From: Arthrobacter sp. M4
GTDB taxonomy: Bacteria > Actinomycetota > Actinomycetes > Actinomycetales > Micrococcaceae
Assembly (NCBI RefSeq): GCF_020251205.1
Contig: NZ_JAIWYX010000004.1
Coordinates: forward strand, 1-64,000
Direction of reading: 5' to 3'
DNA length: 64,000 nucleotides
The notes under the pieces were generated by a model that ran no database searches, was not told the origin of the DNA, and saw only the letters and a program-made list of their open reading frames with translations. Position numbers and translations under genes: made by a program. Numbering within the stretch: the first letter of the stretch is position 1; each line of letters begins with the position of its first letter. Below are positions 1 through 9,028 of this stretch, in pieces.

Positions 1-133
1 AAAACGCCGACGGCGTCACCAGGGGCAAACTTTGGGCCCGCCTTCGGTGACACAACCCTCGGAAAACCGGACCGCCGTCGTCGGGCGCTGCCCAAAACCT
101 GCTTTGCATGACAGCACAATGTCCGCCACAAAA

Positions 134-169
134 CGGAAGCCCCCGTTCCGGAGGGAACAGGGGCTTCCG
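134..169 (-). terminator. Intrinsic terminator of the S10 operon
   Basis: The arms CGGAAGCCCC and GGGGCTTCCG enclose a GTTCC/GGAAC extension, giving about 16 pairs with one G-U on the minus strand. A TTTTG tract follows. It lies 15 bases after the rpsQ stop, so the S10 transcript seems to end here and not to continue into a spc operon. Confidence 0.88.
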
Positions 170-183
170 AACAGCAATCCTGT

Positions 184-492
184 TTACTTGGCCTTTTCGA
201 GGATCTCAACCAGGCGCCACCGCTTGGTAGCGGACAGCGGGCGGGTCTCAGAGATCAGAACCAGGTCGCCGATGCCGGCGGTGTTCTGCTCGTCGTGAGC
301 CTTGATCTTCGAGGTGCGGCGAATGACCTTGCCGTACAGCGAGTGCTTAACACGGTCCTCGACCTGGACAACGATGGTCTTCTCCATCTTGTCCGACACG
401 ACGTAACCACGGCGCGTCTTGCGGTAACCGCGCTGCTTGACGGCGCCAGCGGTCTCGGTGTTCTCAGCCACCTTGTTCTCCTGCTCGCTCAC
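184..492 (-). CDS. rpsQ: 30S ribosomal protein S17
   Basis: Primary 16S rRNA-binding protein of the small subunit. The product is 102 residues. The S17 core ([19 protein letters not shown], then [15 protein letters not shown] and [17 protein letters not shown]) follows an N-terminal extension of about 20 residues, as in many actinobacteria. The start is GTG at 492. It overlaps the rpmC stop by four bases (GTGA), which suggests translational coupling. It is the last gene of the S10 operon and is followed directly by a terminator. Confidence 0.97.
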   Translation of the reverse strand: MSEQENKVAENTETAGAVKQRGYRKTRRGYVVSDKMEKTIVVQVEDRVKHSLYGKVIRRTSKIKAHDEQNTAGIGDLVLISETRPLSATKRWRLVEILEKAK

Positions 493-812
493 TTGGCGTC
501 CTCTCCAGCCTCAGCCTCGGCCGTTTCAGCCTTGGCCTCTGCCTTCTTGGACTTCTTGTCTTCCTTGGCTTCCACAACCGGTGCGGCAACCTCGGCACGA
601 ATGCCCAGCTCGCGCTCACGGAGCACGGTGTAGATGCGAGCGATGTCACGCTTGACCGCACGCAGACGACCGTGGTTCTCCAGCTGACCGGTGGCGGACT
701 GGAAACGCAGGTTGAACAGCTCTTCCTTGGACTTGCGGAGTTCCTCAACGAGACGCTCGTTGTCGAAACCGTCCAGCTGTGCGGGTGCGAGATCCTTCGA
801 CCCTACTGCCAT
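489..812 (-). CDS. rpmC: 50S ribosomal protein L29
   Basis: Large-subunit protein near the peptide exit tunnel. The 107-residue product is longer than the usual 65-80. The L29 core ([19 protein letters not shown], then the [18 protein letters not shown] region) lies at about residues 22-72. A charged, Ala/Glu/Lys-rich low-complexity tail follows. The ATG at 812 sits two bases beyond the rplP stop in operon order. The tail is probably disordered and has no assigned role. Confidence 0.95.
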   Translation of the reverse strand: MAVGSKDLAPAQLDGFDNERLVEELRKSKEELFNLRFQSATGQLENHGRLRAVKRDIARIYTVLRERELGIRAEVAAPVVEAKEDKKSKKAEAKAETAEAEAGEDAK

Positions 813-814
813 TT

Positions 815-1231
815 CTATTCACCACCTTCGCGACGCACAATGCGTGCCTTCAACGGCAGCTTGTGGATTGCAAGGCGCAGGGCCTCGCGAGCTACCTCTT
901 CATTGACACCGGAGAGTTCGAACAGAACCCGGCCCGGCTTGACGTTTGCGACCCACCATTCCGGCGAACCCTTACCGGAACCCATACGGGTTTCGGCAGG
1001 CTTCTTGGTCAGGGGACGGTCCGGGTAGATGTTGATCCAGACCTTACCGCCACGCTTGATGTGGCGGGTCATGGCAATACGGGCGGATTCGATCTGACGG
1101 TTAGTGACGTATGCCGGGCTCAGGGCCTGGATACCGTACTCACCGAACGTGACCTTGGTGCCGCCCGTAGCAGCGCCGGAACGACCCGGGTGGTGCTGCT
1201 TACGGTGCTTGACTCGGCGTGGGATAAGCAT
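815..1231 (-). CDS. rplP: 50S ribosomal protein L16
   Basis: Large-subunit protein at the A-site/5S rRNA region. The 138 residues are the normal family length. The protein begins [19 protein letters not shown] and carries typical L16 segments such as [18 protein letters not shown] and [16 protein letters not shown]. The ATG at 1231 directly abuts the rpsC stop, so it is cotranscribed within the S10 operon. Confidence 0.97.
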   Translation of the reverse strand: MLIPRRVKHRKQHHPGRSGAATGGTKVTFGEYGIQALSPAYVTNRQIESARIAMTRHIKRGGKVWINIYPDRPLTKKPAETRMGSGKGSPEWWVANVKPGRVLFELSGVNEEVAREALRLAIHKLPLKARIVRREGGE

Positions 1232-2053
1232 TTAAGCCTCTCCTCCTTCTGCTGCGGGAGCAGCAGCTTCAGCGGCCGGCGCTTCAGCGGCAGCAGGAGC
1301 TGCCTCAGCGGCCGGACGGTCAGTACGACGGCGGCGCTCGCCACCGGGACGGCCGGGGCGGTCCCCGCCACGGCCGCGGGACGGAGCAGCAGCAGCCTGC
1401 TGAGCCAGTTCCTTGGCGGTGACGTCGCCCTTGTAGATCCAAACCTTCACGCCGATGCGGCCGAAGGTGGTCTTGGCCTCGTAGAACCCGTAGTCGATGT
1501 TCGCGCGCAGGGTGTGCAGCGGCACACGGCCTTCACGGTAGAACTCGGAGCGGGACATTTCGGCGCCACCCAGGCGGCCGGAGCAAGCAACACGGATACC
1601 CTTGGCACCGGCGCGCTGTGCGGACTGCATGGCCTTCTTCATGGCGCGGCGGAAGGCCACACGGGAAGTCAGCTGCTCAGCGATGCCTTGGGCAACCAGT
1701 TGGGCTTCGATCTCCGGGTTCTTGACCTCGAGGATGTTCAGCTGGACCTGCTTGCCGGTGAGCTTCTCGAGCTCGCCGCGGATGCGGTCGGCTTCGGCGC
1801 CGCGGCGGCCGATTACGATGCCTGGACGTGCCGTGTGGATGTCCACGCGGACACGGTCACGGGTGCGCTCGATCTCGACGCGGGCGATGCCTGCGCGCTC
1901 CATACCGGTGGACATGAGCTGACGGATCTTGACGTCCTCGCGAACGAAGTCCTTGTAGCGCTGTCCGGCCTTGTTGCTGTCAGCGAACCAGTGCGAAACG
2001 TGGTCGGTTGTGATGCCGAGACGGAACCCGTGCGGGTTTACTTTCTGTCCCAC
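1232..2053 (-). CDS. rpsC: 30S ribosomal protein S3
   Basis: Small-subunit head protein at the mRNA entry. The product is 273 residues with a GTG start at 2053. The KH domain includes [18 protein letters not shown], and the C-terminal S3 domain includes [15 protein letters not shown]. After about residue 215 there is an Arg/Gly-rich and then Ala/Glu/Pro-rich extension absent from E. coli S3 (233 residues) but common in high-GC actinobacteria. It abuts rplV and rplP. Confidence 0.97.
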   Translation of the reverse strand: MGQKVNPHGFRLGITTDHVSHWFADSNKAGQRYKDFVREDVKIRQLMSTGMERAGIARVEIERTRDRVRVDIHTARPGIVIGRRGAEADRIRGELEKLTGKQVQLNILEVKNPEIEAQLVAQGIAEQLTSRVAFRRAMKKAMQSAQRAGAKGIRVACSGRLGGAEMSRSEFYREGRVPLHTLRANIDYGFYEAKTTFGRIGVKVWIYKGDVTAKELAQQAAAAPSRGRGGDRPGRPGGERRRRTDRPAAEAAPAAAEAPAAEAAAPAAEGGEA

Positions 2054-2419
2054 TTAGCGAGCCTCCTCTTTCTCCGGGGTAGCGACTACCACGGTGATGT
2101 GGCTGGTCCGCTTCTTGATGCGGTATGCGCGGCCCTGGGCACGCGGCTGGAACCGCTTCATGGTCGGGCCTTCATCAACGAATGCTTCGCTGATGATGAG
2201 GTCTCCTTCGTCAAAGGCAACGCCGTCGCGGTCTGCGAGAACGCGGGCGTTGGCCACTGCCGACTGAACTACCTTGAATACCGGCTCGGAAGCTGCCTGC
2301 TGGGCAAACTTCAGAATTGCCAGAGCCTCATTCGCTTGCTTCCCACGAACAAGGTTGACGACGCGCCGGGCCTTCATAGGCGTTACGCGGATGTGGCGCG
2401 CAATTGCCTTGGCTTCCAT
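2054..2419 (-). CDS. rplV: 50S ribosomal protein L22
   Basis: Large-subunit protein lining the exit tunnel, 121 residues. Family segments seen include [20 protein letters not shown] and [20 protein letters not shown]; the latter is the tunnel beta-hairpin, where macrolide-resistance changes occur. No insertion or deletion is evident there. The start is ATG at 2419. Its stop directly precedes the rpsC start. Confidence 0.97.
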   Translation of the reverse strand: MEAKAIARHIRVTPMKARRVVNLVRGKQANEALAILKFAQQAASEPVFKVVQSAVANARVLADRDGVAFDEGDLIISEAFVDEGPTMKRFQPRAQGRAYRIKKRTSHITVVVATPEKEEAR

Positions 2420-2457
2420 TGCTTTCCTTCTCTCGTCTATTTCCGTAGAACGAGCGC

Positions 2458-2739
2458 CTAGCGGCGCTTGCCCTTACGGTCGTCCTTGACATGGCCGCGG
2501 AAAGTCCGCGTGGGAGCGAATTCGCCGAGCTTGTGCCCGACCATCGACTCGGTGACAAACACCGGGATGTGCTTGCGTCCGTCGTGAACGGCGATCGTGT
2601 GACCCAGCATGTCCGGGATGATCATCGAACGGCGGGACCAGGTCTTGATGACGTTCTTGGTGCCCTTTTCGTTTTCCCTGGCGACCTTCACAAAGAGGTG
2701 CTGGTCAACGAAAGGACCTTTTTTCAGGCTGCGTGGCAT
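2458..2739 (-). CDS. rpsS: 30S ribosomal protein S19
   Basis: Small-subunit head protein that pairs with S13. The 93 residues match the family, starting [15 protein letters not shown] and containing [20 protein letters not shown] and the C-terminal [17 protein letters not shown]. The ATG is at 2739. It sits between rplB and rplV in the standard S10 operon order, with short spacers. Confidence 0.97.
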   Translation of the reverse strand: MPRSLKKGPFVDQHLFVKVARENEKGTKNVIKTWSRRSMIIPDMLGHTIAVHDGRKHIPVFVTESMVGHKLGEFAPTRTFRGHVKDDRKGKRR

Positions 2740-2751
2740 GTTTCCAGGCTC

Positions 2752-3591
2752 CTATCGCTTGTTCTTGCCAGTACGACGGCGACGAACAATAAGCTTGTCG
2801 CTCTCTTTGTTGGGACGACGGGTGCGGCCCTCGGGCTTGCCGTTGGGGTTGACCGGGTGACGACCACCGGAGGTCTTACCCTCACCACCACCGTGCGGGT
2901 GGTCAACCGGGTTCATGGCGACACCGCGAACGGTCGGGCGAACACCCTTCCAACGCATACGGCCGGCCTTGCCCCAGTTGATGTTCGACTGCTCGGCGTT
3001 GCCGACCTCGCCGACGGTTGCACGGCAGCGCACGTCAACGTTGCGAACTTCACCGGAAGGCAGGCGAAGCTGGGCCATGCGGCCTTCCTTGGCGACGAGC
3101 TGAACGGAAGCACCAGCGGAACGGGCCATCTTGGCACCGCCACCCGGGCGCAGTTCAACAGCGTGGATCACGGTACCAACCGGGATGTTGCGCAGCGGCA
3201 GGTTGTTGCCCGGCTTGATGTCAGCGTCGGGGCCAGCCTCGACGAAGTCACCCTGGTTCAGCTTGTTAGGGGCAATGATGTAACGCTTGGTGCCATCAAC
3301 GTAGTGCAGGAGGGCGATGCGAGCCGTACGGTTCGGATCGTACTCGATTTCAGCAACGCGGGCGTTGACGCCGTCCTTGTCGTGGCGACGGAAGTCGATC
3401 AGACGGTACTGGCGCTTGTGGCCACCACCCTTGTGGCGGGTGGTGATCTTACCGGTGTTGTTGCGGCCGCCAGTCTTGGTCAGCGGGCGAAGCAGCGACT
3501 TTTCCGGGGTCGATCGCGTGATTTCGGAGAAGTCGGCCACGCTGGAGCCGCGACGGCCCGGCGTAGTCGGCTTGTAATTACGGATTCCCAT
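2752..3591 (-). CDS. rplB: 50S ribosomal protein L2
   Basis: Primary 23S rRNA-binding protein needed for subunit association and peptidyl transfer, 279 residues. It carries the expected [15 protein letters not shown] region and the conserved C-terminal stretch [20 protein letters not shown], which contains the functionally important histidine. The start is ATG at 3591. It lies in the middle of the S10 operon. Confidence 0.98.
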   Translation of the reverse strand: MGIRNYKPTTPGRRGSSVADFSEITRSTPEKSLLRPLTKTGGRNNTGKITTRHKGGGHKRQYRLIDFRRHDKDGVNARVAEIEYDPNRTARIALLHYVDGTKRYIIAPNKLNQGDFVEAGPDADIKPGNNLPLRNIPVGTVIHAVELRPGGGAKMARSAGASVQLVAKEGRMAQLRLPSGEVRNVDVRCRATVGEVGNAEQSNINWGKAGRMRWKGVRPTVRGVAMNPVDHPHGGGEGKTSGGRHPVNPNGKPEGRTRRPNKESDKLIVRRRRTGKNKR

Positions 3592-3619
3592 TATTTATTC
3601 CTCGTTAAAGTGGTCTCCG

Positions 3620-3925
3620 CTACGCGAGCGGACCGCCGAAGATGTCGATTGTGCCTTCCTTCAGGGTGACAATCGCACGCTTGGTGCTCTTGCGCTGTCC
3701 CCATCCGAACTTGGTGCGCTTACGCTTACCGGCACGGTTGATGGTGTTGATCGAAGCGACCTTGACGGAGAAGATCTTCTCCACGGCCAGCTTGATCTCG
3801 GTCTTGTTCGAGCGGGGGTCCACCAGGAAGGTGTACTTGCCCTCGTCGATCAGGCCGTAGCTCTTTTCCGAGACGACGGGTGCAAGCACTACGTCGCGCG
3901 GGTCTTTGATGGTGGCTGCGCTCAC
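3620..3925 (-). CDS. rplW: 50S ribosomal protein L23
   Basis: Large-subunit protein at the exit-tunnel rim that docks trigger factor and SRP. The product is 101 residues. Typical segments are [19 protein letters not shown] and a C-terminal half with [19 protein letters not shown]. The GTG start at 3925 overlaps the rplD stop by four bases (GTGA), indicating coupled translation. Confidence 0.97.
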   Translation of the reverse strand: MSAATIKDPRDVVLAPVVSEKSYGLIDEGKYTFLVDPRSNKTEIKLAVEKIFSVKVASINTINRAGKRKRTKFGWGQRKSTKRAIVTLKEGTIDIFGGPLA

Positions 3926-4539
3926 TTGGCATCCTCCTCGTTCTTTGCCTTGTTGGCGACGAACGCCTCATAGGCTGCCTTGGTAAAGACCACGTCGTCG
4001 GAGATGAGCACGTCGTAGGTGTTCAGCTGGTCTACGTAGAGAACGTGAACTTCCTCGAGGTTGCGCACGGACAGTGCGGCAACGTCGTTGGCGCGCTCGA
4101 TCACAACGAGCAGGTTCTTGCGCTCGGAAACGGTGCGCAGAGCGGCCAGAGCTTCCTTGGTGGACGGCTTGGTGCCGGCGACCAGTTCGTCAATGACGTG
4201 GATGCGGCCGTTGCGGGCGCGGTCGGACAGGGCGCCGCGGAGAGCAGCAGCCTTCATCTTCTTGGGGGTGCGCTGGCTGTAGTCGCGCGGCGTCGGGCCG
4301 TGGACGATGCCACCACCGGTCATGTGCGGTGCACGGATGGAACCCTGGCGGGCGCGGCCGGTGCCCTTCTGCTTGAACGGCTTGCGGCCAGCACCGGAAA
4401 CCTCAGCGCGGGTCTTGGTCTTGTGGGTACCCTGGCGCGCAGCAGCGAGCTGTGCGACGACGACCTGGTGCAGCAGCGGCACGTTGGTCTGGACGTCGAA
4501 GATCTCTGCGGGCAGGTCAACCTTCACAGTGTTTGCCAT
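3922..4539 (-). CDS. rplD: 50S ribosomal protein L4
   Basis: Large-subunit protein whose loop reaches the exit tunnel, 205 residues. The loop region [19 protein letters not shown] is intact and of the usual form. In E. coli L4 represses its own S10 operon; nothing in this sequence shows whether that occurs here. The start is ATG at 4539, five bases after the rplC stop. Confidence 0.97.
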   Translation of the reverse strand: MANTVKVDLPAEIFDVQTNVPLLHQVVVAQLAAARQGTHKTKTRAEVSGAGRKPFKQKGTGRARQGSIRAPHMTGGGIVHGPTPRDYSQRTPKKMKAAALRGALSDRARNGRIHVIDELVAGTKPSTKEALAALRTVSERKNLLVVIERANDVAALSVRNLEEVHVLYVDQLNTYDVLISDDVVFTKAAYEAFVANKAKNEEDAK

Positions 4540-4543
4540 TGGA

Positions 4544-5194
4544 TTAGGCTCCCTTCACAGCGGAACGGACGAGCACGACCGAGCCGCGGGCACCGGGGAC
4601 GGCACCCTTGATCAGGAGCAGCGACTTCTCCGCGTCAATTGCGTGAACGGTGAGGTTCAGCGTGGTGTGACGCACAGCGCCCATGCGGCCGGCCATTTTC
4701 AGGCCCTTGAAGACGCGGCTCGGGGTGGATGCGCCACCGATGGAACCGGGCTTGCGGTGGTTCTTGTGCGCACCGTGGGAGGCACCGACACCGGCGAAGC
4801 CGTGACGCTTCATAACACCGGCGAAGCCTTTACCCTTGGTGGTACCGACGACGTCGATCTTCTGGCCGGCCTCGAAGAGCTCAACAGAAAGCTCCTGGCC
4901 CAGCTCGTAGGACGCGGCGTCAGCGGTGCGCAGTTCGACGACGTGGCGGCGCGGGGTAACGCCGGCCTTCTCAAAGTGGCCAGCCAGCGGCTTGGTCACC
5001 TTGCGGGGGTCGATCTGGCCAAAGCCGATCTGGATGGCGGCGTAGCCGTCGTTGTCAGCGTTGCGCAGCTGGGTGATGACGTTGGAGTCAGCCTGGACGA
5101 CGGTCACGGGGATGAGCTTGTTGTTCTCGTCCCAAACCTGGGTCATGCCGAGCTTCGTGCCCAGCAGGCCCTTAACGTTGCGGGTTGCGGTCAT
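4544..5194 (-). CDS. rplC: 50S ribosomal protein L3
   Basis: Primary 23S rRNA-binding protein near the peptidyl-transferase centre. The 216 residues begin with [18 protein letters not shown] and include the conserved [20 protein letters not shown] loop. The start is ATG at 5194, with purine-rich sequence (GGAGGTGCTGAG) just upstream on the minus strand. It is the second gene of the S10 operon. Confidence 0.97.
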   Translation of the reverse strand: MTATRNVKGLLGTKLGMTQVWDENNKLIPVTVVQADSNVITQLRNADNDGYAAIQIGFGQIDPRKVTKPLAGHFEKAGVTPRRHVVELRTADAASYELGQELSVELFEAGQKIDVVGTTKGKGFAGVMKRHGFAGVGASHGAHKNHRKPGSIGGASTPSRVFKGLKMAGRMGAVRHTTLNLTVHAIDAEKSLLLIKGAVPGARGSVVLVRSAVKGA

Positions 5195-5211
5195 AGTCTC
5201 TCAGCACCTCC

Positions 5212-5520
5212 CTAAAGCTTGATTTCGATGTTCACGTCGGCGGGCAGGTCGAGACGCATGAGCGAGTCGACGGCCTTCGGCGTGGGGTCGATGATGTCGA
5301 TCAGACGCTTGTGAGTACGCATTTCAAAGTGCTCACGGCTGTCCTTGTACTTGTGGGGAGAGCGGATAACGCAGTACACGTTCTTCTCCGTCGGCAGCGG
5401 CACCGGGCCGACTACCGTTGCGCCTGCGCGCGTGACCGTCTCAACGATCTTCCGGGCTGAAACATCAATGACCTCGTGGTCATATGACTTCAGCCGGATG
5501 CGGATTTTTTGTCCCGCCAT
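5212..5520 (-). CDS. rpsJ: 30S ribosomal protein S10 (NusE)
   Basis: Small-subunit head protein that also acts as NusE in antitermination. The 102 residues start [39 protein letters not shown] and the C-terminal [12 protein letters not shown] are typical of the family. It is the first gene of the S10 operon. The S10 promoter should lie in the 396-base interval upstream. The start is ATG at 5520. Confidence 0.98.
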
Positions 5521-5916
5521 GTCGCCTGACTCTCTTTCGATAAGTGCTGCACTGTTTACTTGCCTATTGCATGTGGCTGCCGAAGCATTTGAAGTAGTAC
5601 TACCACCAGCCGCACAAGCTGAATCCGGACAATTCCGGGTTCCTCAACCTGCCGGCCCGCCGACCCCCGCGGTCGGGCGTGTCGCGGTCAAAATGACACA
5701 CGCGCGCCCTTATTCCTTTGAGGGACTGGGTTATGTTTGGGCTTCAGCTTGGACCCTGACACCCGGCATTATCCGGATCGGGACGCGAAGAAGCGCTTGA
5801 ACAACTCATCTAGTATGCCGGAGATCGAGCCAAGAAGCCAATCGGAGCGGGACGGCACGGTGAGGCCACCGGGGCTGGCATTGCGAATTGCCAGACGGCG
5901 ACATGAAGATAGGGGC
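5521..5916. other. Divergent intergenic region between rpsJ and the beta-glucosidase gene
   Basis: This interval must hold the S10 operon promoter (minus) and a promoter for the glucosidase (plus). I could not identify a convincing -35/-10 pair for either. An inverted repeat GTGTC-N11-GACAC is present at about 5679-5699 and could be an operator. No coding potential beyond flanking gene extensions is evident. Confidence 0.6.
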
Positions 5917-7344
5917 ATGACTGCCCGGGACACGCCTGCGGTGGAGGACCTGGCGCAACGCCTCAGGCCCGGCTTCGTGCTTGGTGTGGCCGCGGCGGCC
6001 TTCCAAATCGAAGGGGCTGTGGCAGCCGACGGCAAAGGTCCGTCCACCTGGGACGCCTTCGCCGAGCAGCCAGGCAGCATTGTGGGTGGTGACTCCCCCG
6101 CAATAGCGTGCGACCACTATAACCGTTCAGATGAGGACGTCGCCCTCCTGCGCGAACTCGGCGTGGACTCCTACCGCTTCTCCCTGTCTTGGCCGCGTAT
6201 CCAGCCAGATGGCCGGGGTAGCATCAACCAGCGCGGCCTGGACTTCTACGACCGCCTCATCGACAAACTGCTGGCTGCTGGCATATCACCCATGGTGACG
6301 CTGTTCCATTGGGACACTCCCCTGCCGTTGGAGCGCGACGGCGGCTGGCTGGCACGTTCGACGGCGGAACGTTTCGCCTCGTACGTGGCCGCAGTGGCGG
6401 CTCGCTTCGGTGACCGCGTGGCACAGTGGGTGACCCTTAACGAACCGGTGTCGGTTGCCCTCCAGGGATACGGCCTTGGCGTCCATGCCCCTGGCCGGAA
6501 ACTCTTGTTCGGCGCACTGCCTGCCGCCCACCACCAGCTGCTTGGCCACGGACTGGCCGTACAGGCACTCCGGGCTGCCGGCGTCGTAGGGAAGGTTGGA
6601 GTGTCCAATATGCACTCCCCCGTTCGCCCTGCGAGCAACACGCTCCTCGACCGGATCATGGCTAGGGCCTTCGATGTGCTCATCAACAGGATCTACGCCG
6701 ATCCCATCCTGCTTGGCAGATACCCCAATCCGCCCATACAGGTCCGCCCCTGGTTCAGGGCATTGCGCAGGGTGCCGGCTGCCGATCTCAGGACGATCAA
6801 CCAGCCCCTGGATTTCTATGGCGTCAACTACTATTACCCGGTCCGGGTAGCTGCCGGCGTTGGACCGGGCGGGACGCCAGAGGGCAACGCAGCAGCGCAG
6901 GCTCGCTTGCCCTTCCATCTCAAGGACTTTCCCGAGTACGAGACAACGGGCTTCGGCTGGCCCGTTGCGCCCGAACACCTCGGCATCCTCTTGCGTGAAA
7001 TCAAGGACCGCTACGGCAAGGCGCTCCCGCCCGTGTACATCACGGAAAGTGGTGCAAGCTTTCCCGAACCCGGGCATGTCTCCGGGCCCGTGCGCGACGT
7101 CCGGCGGATCCGTTATCTGGCAGAGCATCTGGGGCACGCGCTCAAGGCCACCGGCCCGGGCGGGCTGGCACACGACGTCGAACTTCTGGGTTATTACGTC
7201 TGGACGCTGCTGGACAACTTTGAGTGGGCCGCCGGTTACTCCCAGCGTTTCGGGCTGGTGCACGTGGATTTCGACACACTCAAGCGGACGCCCAAGGATT
7301 CCTACTACTGGTACCGTTCGCTGAGCAAGGCCCGCCTGGCCTGA
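5917..7344 (+). CDS. GH1 beta-glucosidase
   Basis: Family 1 glycoside hydrolase, expected to release glucose from beta-glucosides or cellobiose in the cytosol. It is 475 residues with no signal peptide. The acid/base motif TLNEP has Glu176. The nucleophile lies in YITESG with Glu377; the family normally reads TENG, so Asn is replaced by Ser. Substrate-binding WTLLDNFEWAAGY near the C-terminus is intact. I chose the ATG at 5917 because the GH1 fold begins soon after it (FVLGVAAAAFQIEGA); an upstream open extension has no homology. It stands alone between ribosomal operons and faces a small convergent gene. Confidence 0.9.
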   Translation: MTARDTPAVEDLAQRLRPGFVLGVAAAAFQIEGAVAADGKGPSTWDAFAEQPGSIVGGDSPAIACDHYNRSDEDVALLRELGVDSYRFSLSWPRIQPDGRGSINQRGLDFYDRLIDKLLAAGISPMVTLFHWDTPLPLERDGGWLARSTAERFASYVAAVAARFGDRVAQWVTLNEPVSVALQGYGLGVHAPGRKLLFGALPAAHHQLLGHGLAVQALRAAGVVGKVGVSNMHSPVRPASNTLLDRIMARAFDVLINRIYADPILLGRYPNPPIQVRPWFRALRRVPAADLRTINQPLDFYGVNYYYPVRVAAGVGPGGTPEGNAAAQARLPFHLKDFPEYETTGFGWPVAPEHLGILLREIKDRYGKALPPVYITESGASFPEPGHVSGPVRDVRRIRYLAEHLGHALKATGPGGLAHDVELLGYYVWTLLDNFEWAAGYSQRFGLVHVDFDTLKRTPKDSYYWYRSLSKARLA

Positions 7345-7353
7345 CGGTCCCGC

Positions 7354-7479
7354 TCATTGATTGCGGTTGGCCCGCCTAATCTTCTTGGCGCGCTCGATTT
7401 CGTGCTTGAAGTACTTACGCCCCCAAAGCACGCCGGCGCCTACGGCCACCACAATGACCAGGAAAATGAGCCATTCCAT
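7354..7479 (-). CDS. Small single-pass membrane protein, 41 residues
   Basis: A short unrecognised gene. The reading frame starts MEWLIFLVIVVAVGAGVLWG, giving a clear membrane helix (residues 3-20). A basic tail (RKYFKHEIERAKKIRRANRNQ by parts) is probably cytosolic. A strong Shine-Dalgarno, AAAGGAGCAGCC, precedes the ATG at 7479. It ends nine bases from the convergent glucosidase stop and lies between tuf and the S10 operon. The function is unknown, but hydrophobicity, RBS and clean stop make it a credible gene. Confidence 0.72.
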   Translation of the reverse strand: MEWLIFLVIVVAVGAGVLWGRKYFKHEIERAKKIRRANRNQ

Positions 7480-7513
7480 GGCTGCTCCTTTCTCTCATCA
7501 GCAACGCTACAAA

Positions 7514-7548
7514 AGAAAACCCCGCCGCACGAAGCGACGGGGTTTTCT
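7514..7548 (-). terminator. Intrinsic terminator of tuf
   Basis: A perfect 11-bp stem, AGAAAACCCCG/CGGGGTTTTCT, with a 13-base loop is followed on the minus strand by TTTTG. It lies 55 bases after the tuf stop and ends the rpsL-rpsG-fusA-tuf unit. Confidence 0.93.
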
Positions 7549-7602
7549 AAGGTCACGGCTGGCTGCGGGGCAGCCCTCCGATCACCGATCTACAAGCAAT
7601 GA

Positions 7603-8793
7603 CTACTTGAGGATCTTGGTGACACGACCCGAACCAACGGTGCGGCCACCCTCACGGATAGCGAAGCCGAGGCCCTCTTCCATAGCGATCGGCTGGATGA
7701 GCTCAACGGTCATCTCAGTGTTGTCGCCCGGCATGACCATTTCGGTGCCCTCGGGGAGGGTGATAACGCCGGTCACGTCCGTGGTACGGAAGTAGAACTG
7801 CGGGCGGTAGTTCGAGTAGAACGGGTTGTGGCGGCCGCCTTCGTCCTTGGAAAGGATGTAGACGTTAGCCTCGAAGTCGGTGTGCGGGGTGATGGAGCCC
7901 GGCTTGACAACAACCTGGCCACGCTCGACGTCGTCGCGCTTCAGACCACGAAGCAGCAGACCACAGTTCTCGCCAGCCCAAGCTTCGTCGAGCTGCTTGT
8001 GGAACATCTCGATACCGGTGACGGTGGTCTTCTGGATCGGGCGGATACCAACGATCTCAACTTCGGAGTTGATGGCGAGGGTGCCACGCTCGGCGCGGCC
8101 CGTCACCACGGTGCCACGACCGGTGATGGTGAAGACGTCTTCGATCGGCATCAGGAACGGCTTGTCACGGTCACGAACCGGGTCCGGAACAGACTCGTCA
8201 ACAGCAGCCATCAGGTCCTCAACGGACTTGACCCAAACCGGGTCGCCTTCGAGTGCCTTGAGGCCGGAAACGCGGATAACCGGAGCGTCGTCACCGTCGA
8301 AGCCCTGGGAGCTCAGGAGCTCACGAACTTCCATCTCAACGAGGTCGAGCAGTTCCTCGTCCTCAACCATGTCAGCCTTGTTCAGGGCGACCAGCAGGTA
8401 GGGAACGCCAACCTGGCGGGCGAGCAGAACGTGCTCGCGGGTCTGGGCCATGGGACCGTCGGTTGCGGCAACCACCAGGATAGCGCCGTCCATCTGGGCA
8501 GCACCGGTGATCATGTTCTTGATGTAGTCAGCGTGACCCGGAGCGTCCACGTGGGCGTAGTGGCGCTTCTCGGTCTGGTACTCAACGTGGGAGATGTTGA
8601 TGGTAATACCGCGCTGGCGCTCTTCCGGAGCAGAGTCGATCGACGCGAAGTCGCGCTGCTCGTTGAGAGTCGGGTACTTGTCGTACAGCACCTTGGAAAT
8701 GGCGGCAGTCAGCGTCGTCTTACCGTGGTCAACGTGACCGATGGTGCCGATGTTGACGTGCGGCTTAGTCCGCTCGAACTTTGCCTTTGCCAC
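7603..8793 (-). CDS. tuf: Elongation factor Tu
   Basis: GTPase that delivers aminoacyl-tRNA to the ribosome. The 396 residues are the normal length. The G1 motif is [10 protein letters not shown] near residue 20, G3 is DAPGHADY (Ala replaces the usual Cys, as in other actinobacteria), and G4 is NKAD. The GTG start at 8793 has a strong AGGAGG six bases upstream. It lies 235 bases downstream of fusA, with a GC-rich hairpin in the spacer, so it may also have its own transcript. Confidence 0.98.
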   Translation of the reverse strand: MAKAKFERTKPHVNIGTIGHVDHGKTTLTAAISKVLYDKYPTLNEQRDFASIDSAPEERQRGITINISHVEYQTEKRHYAHVDAPGHADYIKNMITGAAQMDGAILVVAATDGPMAQTREHVLLARQVGVPYLLVALNKADMVEDEELLDLVEMEVRELLSSQGFDGDDAPVIRVSGLKALEGDPVWVKSVEDLMAAVDESVPDPVRDRDKPFLMPIEDVFTITGRGTVVTGRAERGTLAINSEVEIVGIRPIQKTTVTGIEMFHKQLDEAWAGENCGLLLRGLKRDDVERGQVVVKPGSITPHTDFEANVYILSKDEGGRHNPFYSNYRPQFYFRTTDVTGVITLPEGTEMVMPGDNTEMTVELIQPIAMEEGLGFAIREGGRTVGSGRVTKILK

Positions 8794-8933
8794 AGGTTCC
8801 TCCTAGAACGATTTCAAGTGACTTGCTTCTCGGCCACGCTTTTCGCGGCAGAAACTCCAGCAAGTCTACTTGGGGGCTTTGTTTTGATGAAATTGCAGAT
8901 TCAGGAACCACTGGTAGTTCCCAGACCCTGTTC

Positions 8934-8981
8934 GTACGGGGGACGGGGCCGCGGCGTCATCCGCCGCCCCGCCGCCCGTAC
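8934..8981 (-). other. GC-rich hairpin in the fusA-tuf spacer
   Basis: An imperfect stem-loop spans 48 bases (outer arms GTACGGG/CCCGTAC; inner arms close to GGGGCCGCGGCG/CGCCGCCCCG). No U-tract follows, so it is more likely an RNA processing, stability or partial attenuation element than a full terminator. Confidence 0.55.
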
Positions 8982-9028
8982 CGGATGCTTTTCCCCTAGA
9001 GGAAGCGCACCCAGGTTGCACCGGGTGA

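Noticed and set aside
5679..5699. GTGTC-N11-GACAC as the S10 or glucosidase operator
   Set aside because: The arms are only 5 bp, likely to occur by chance in GC-rich DNA; no second copy was seen.
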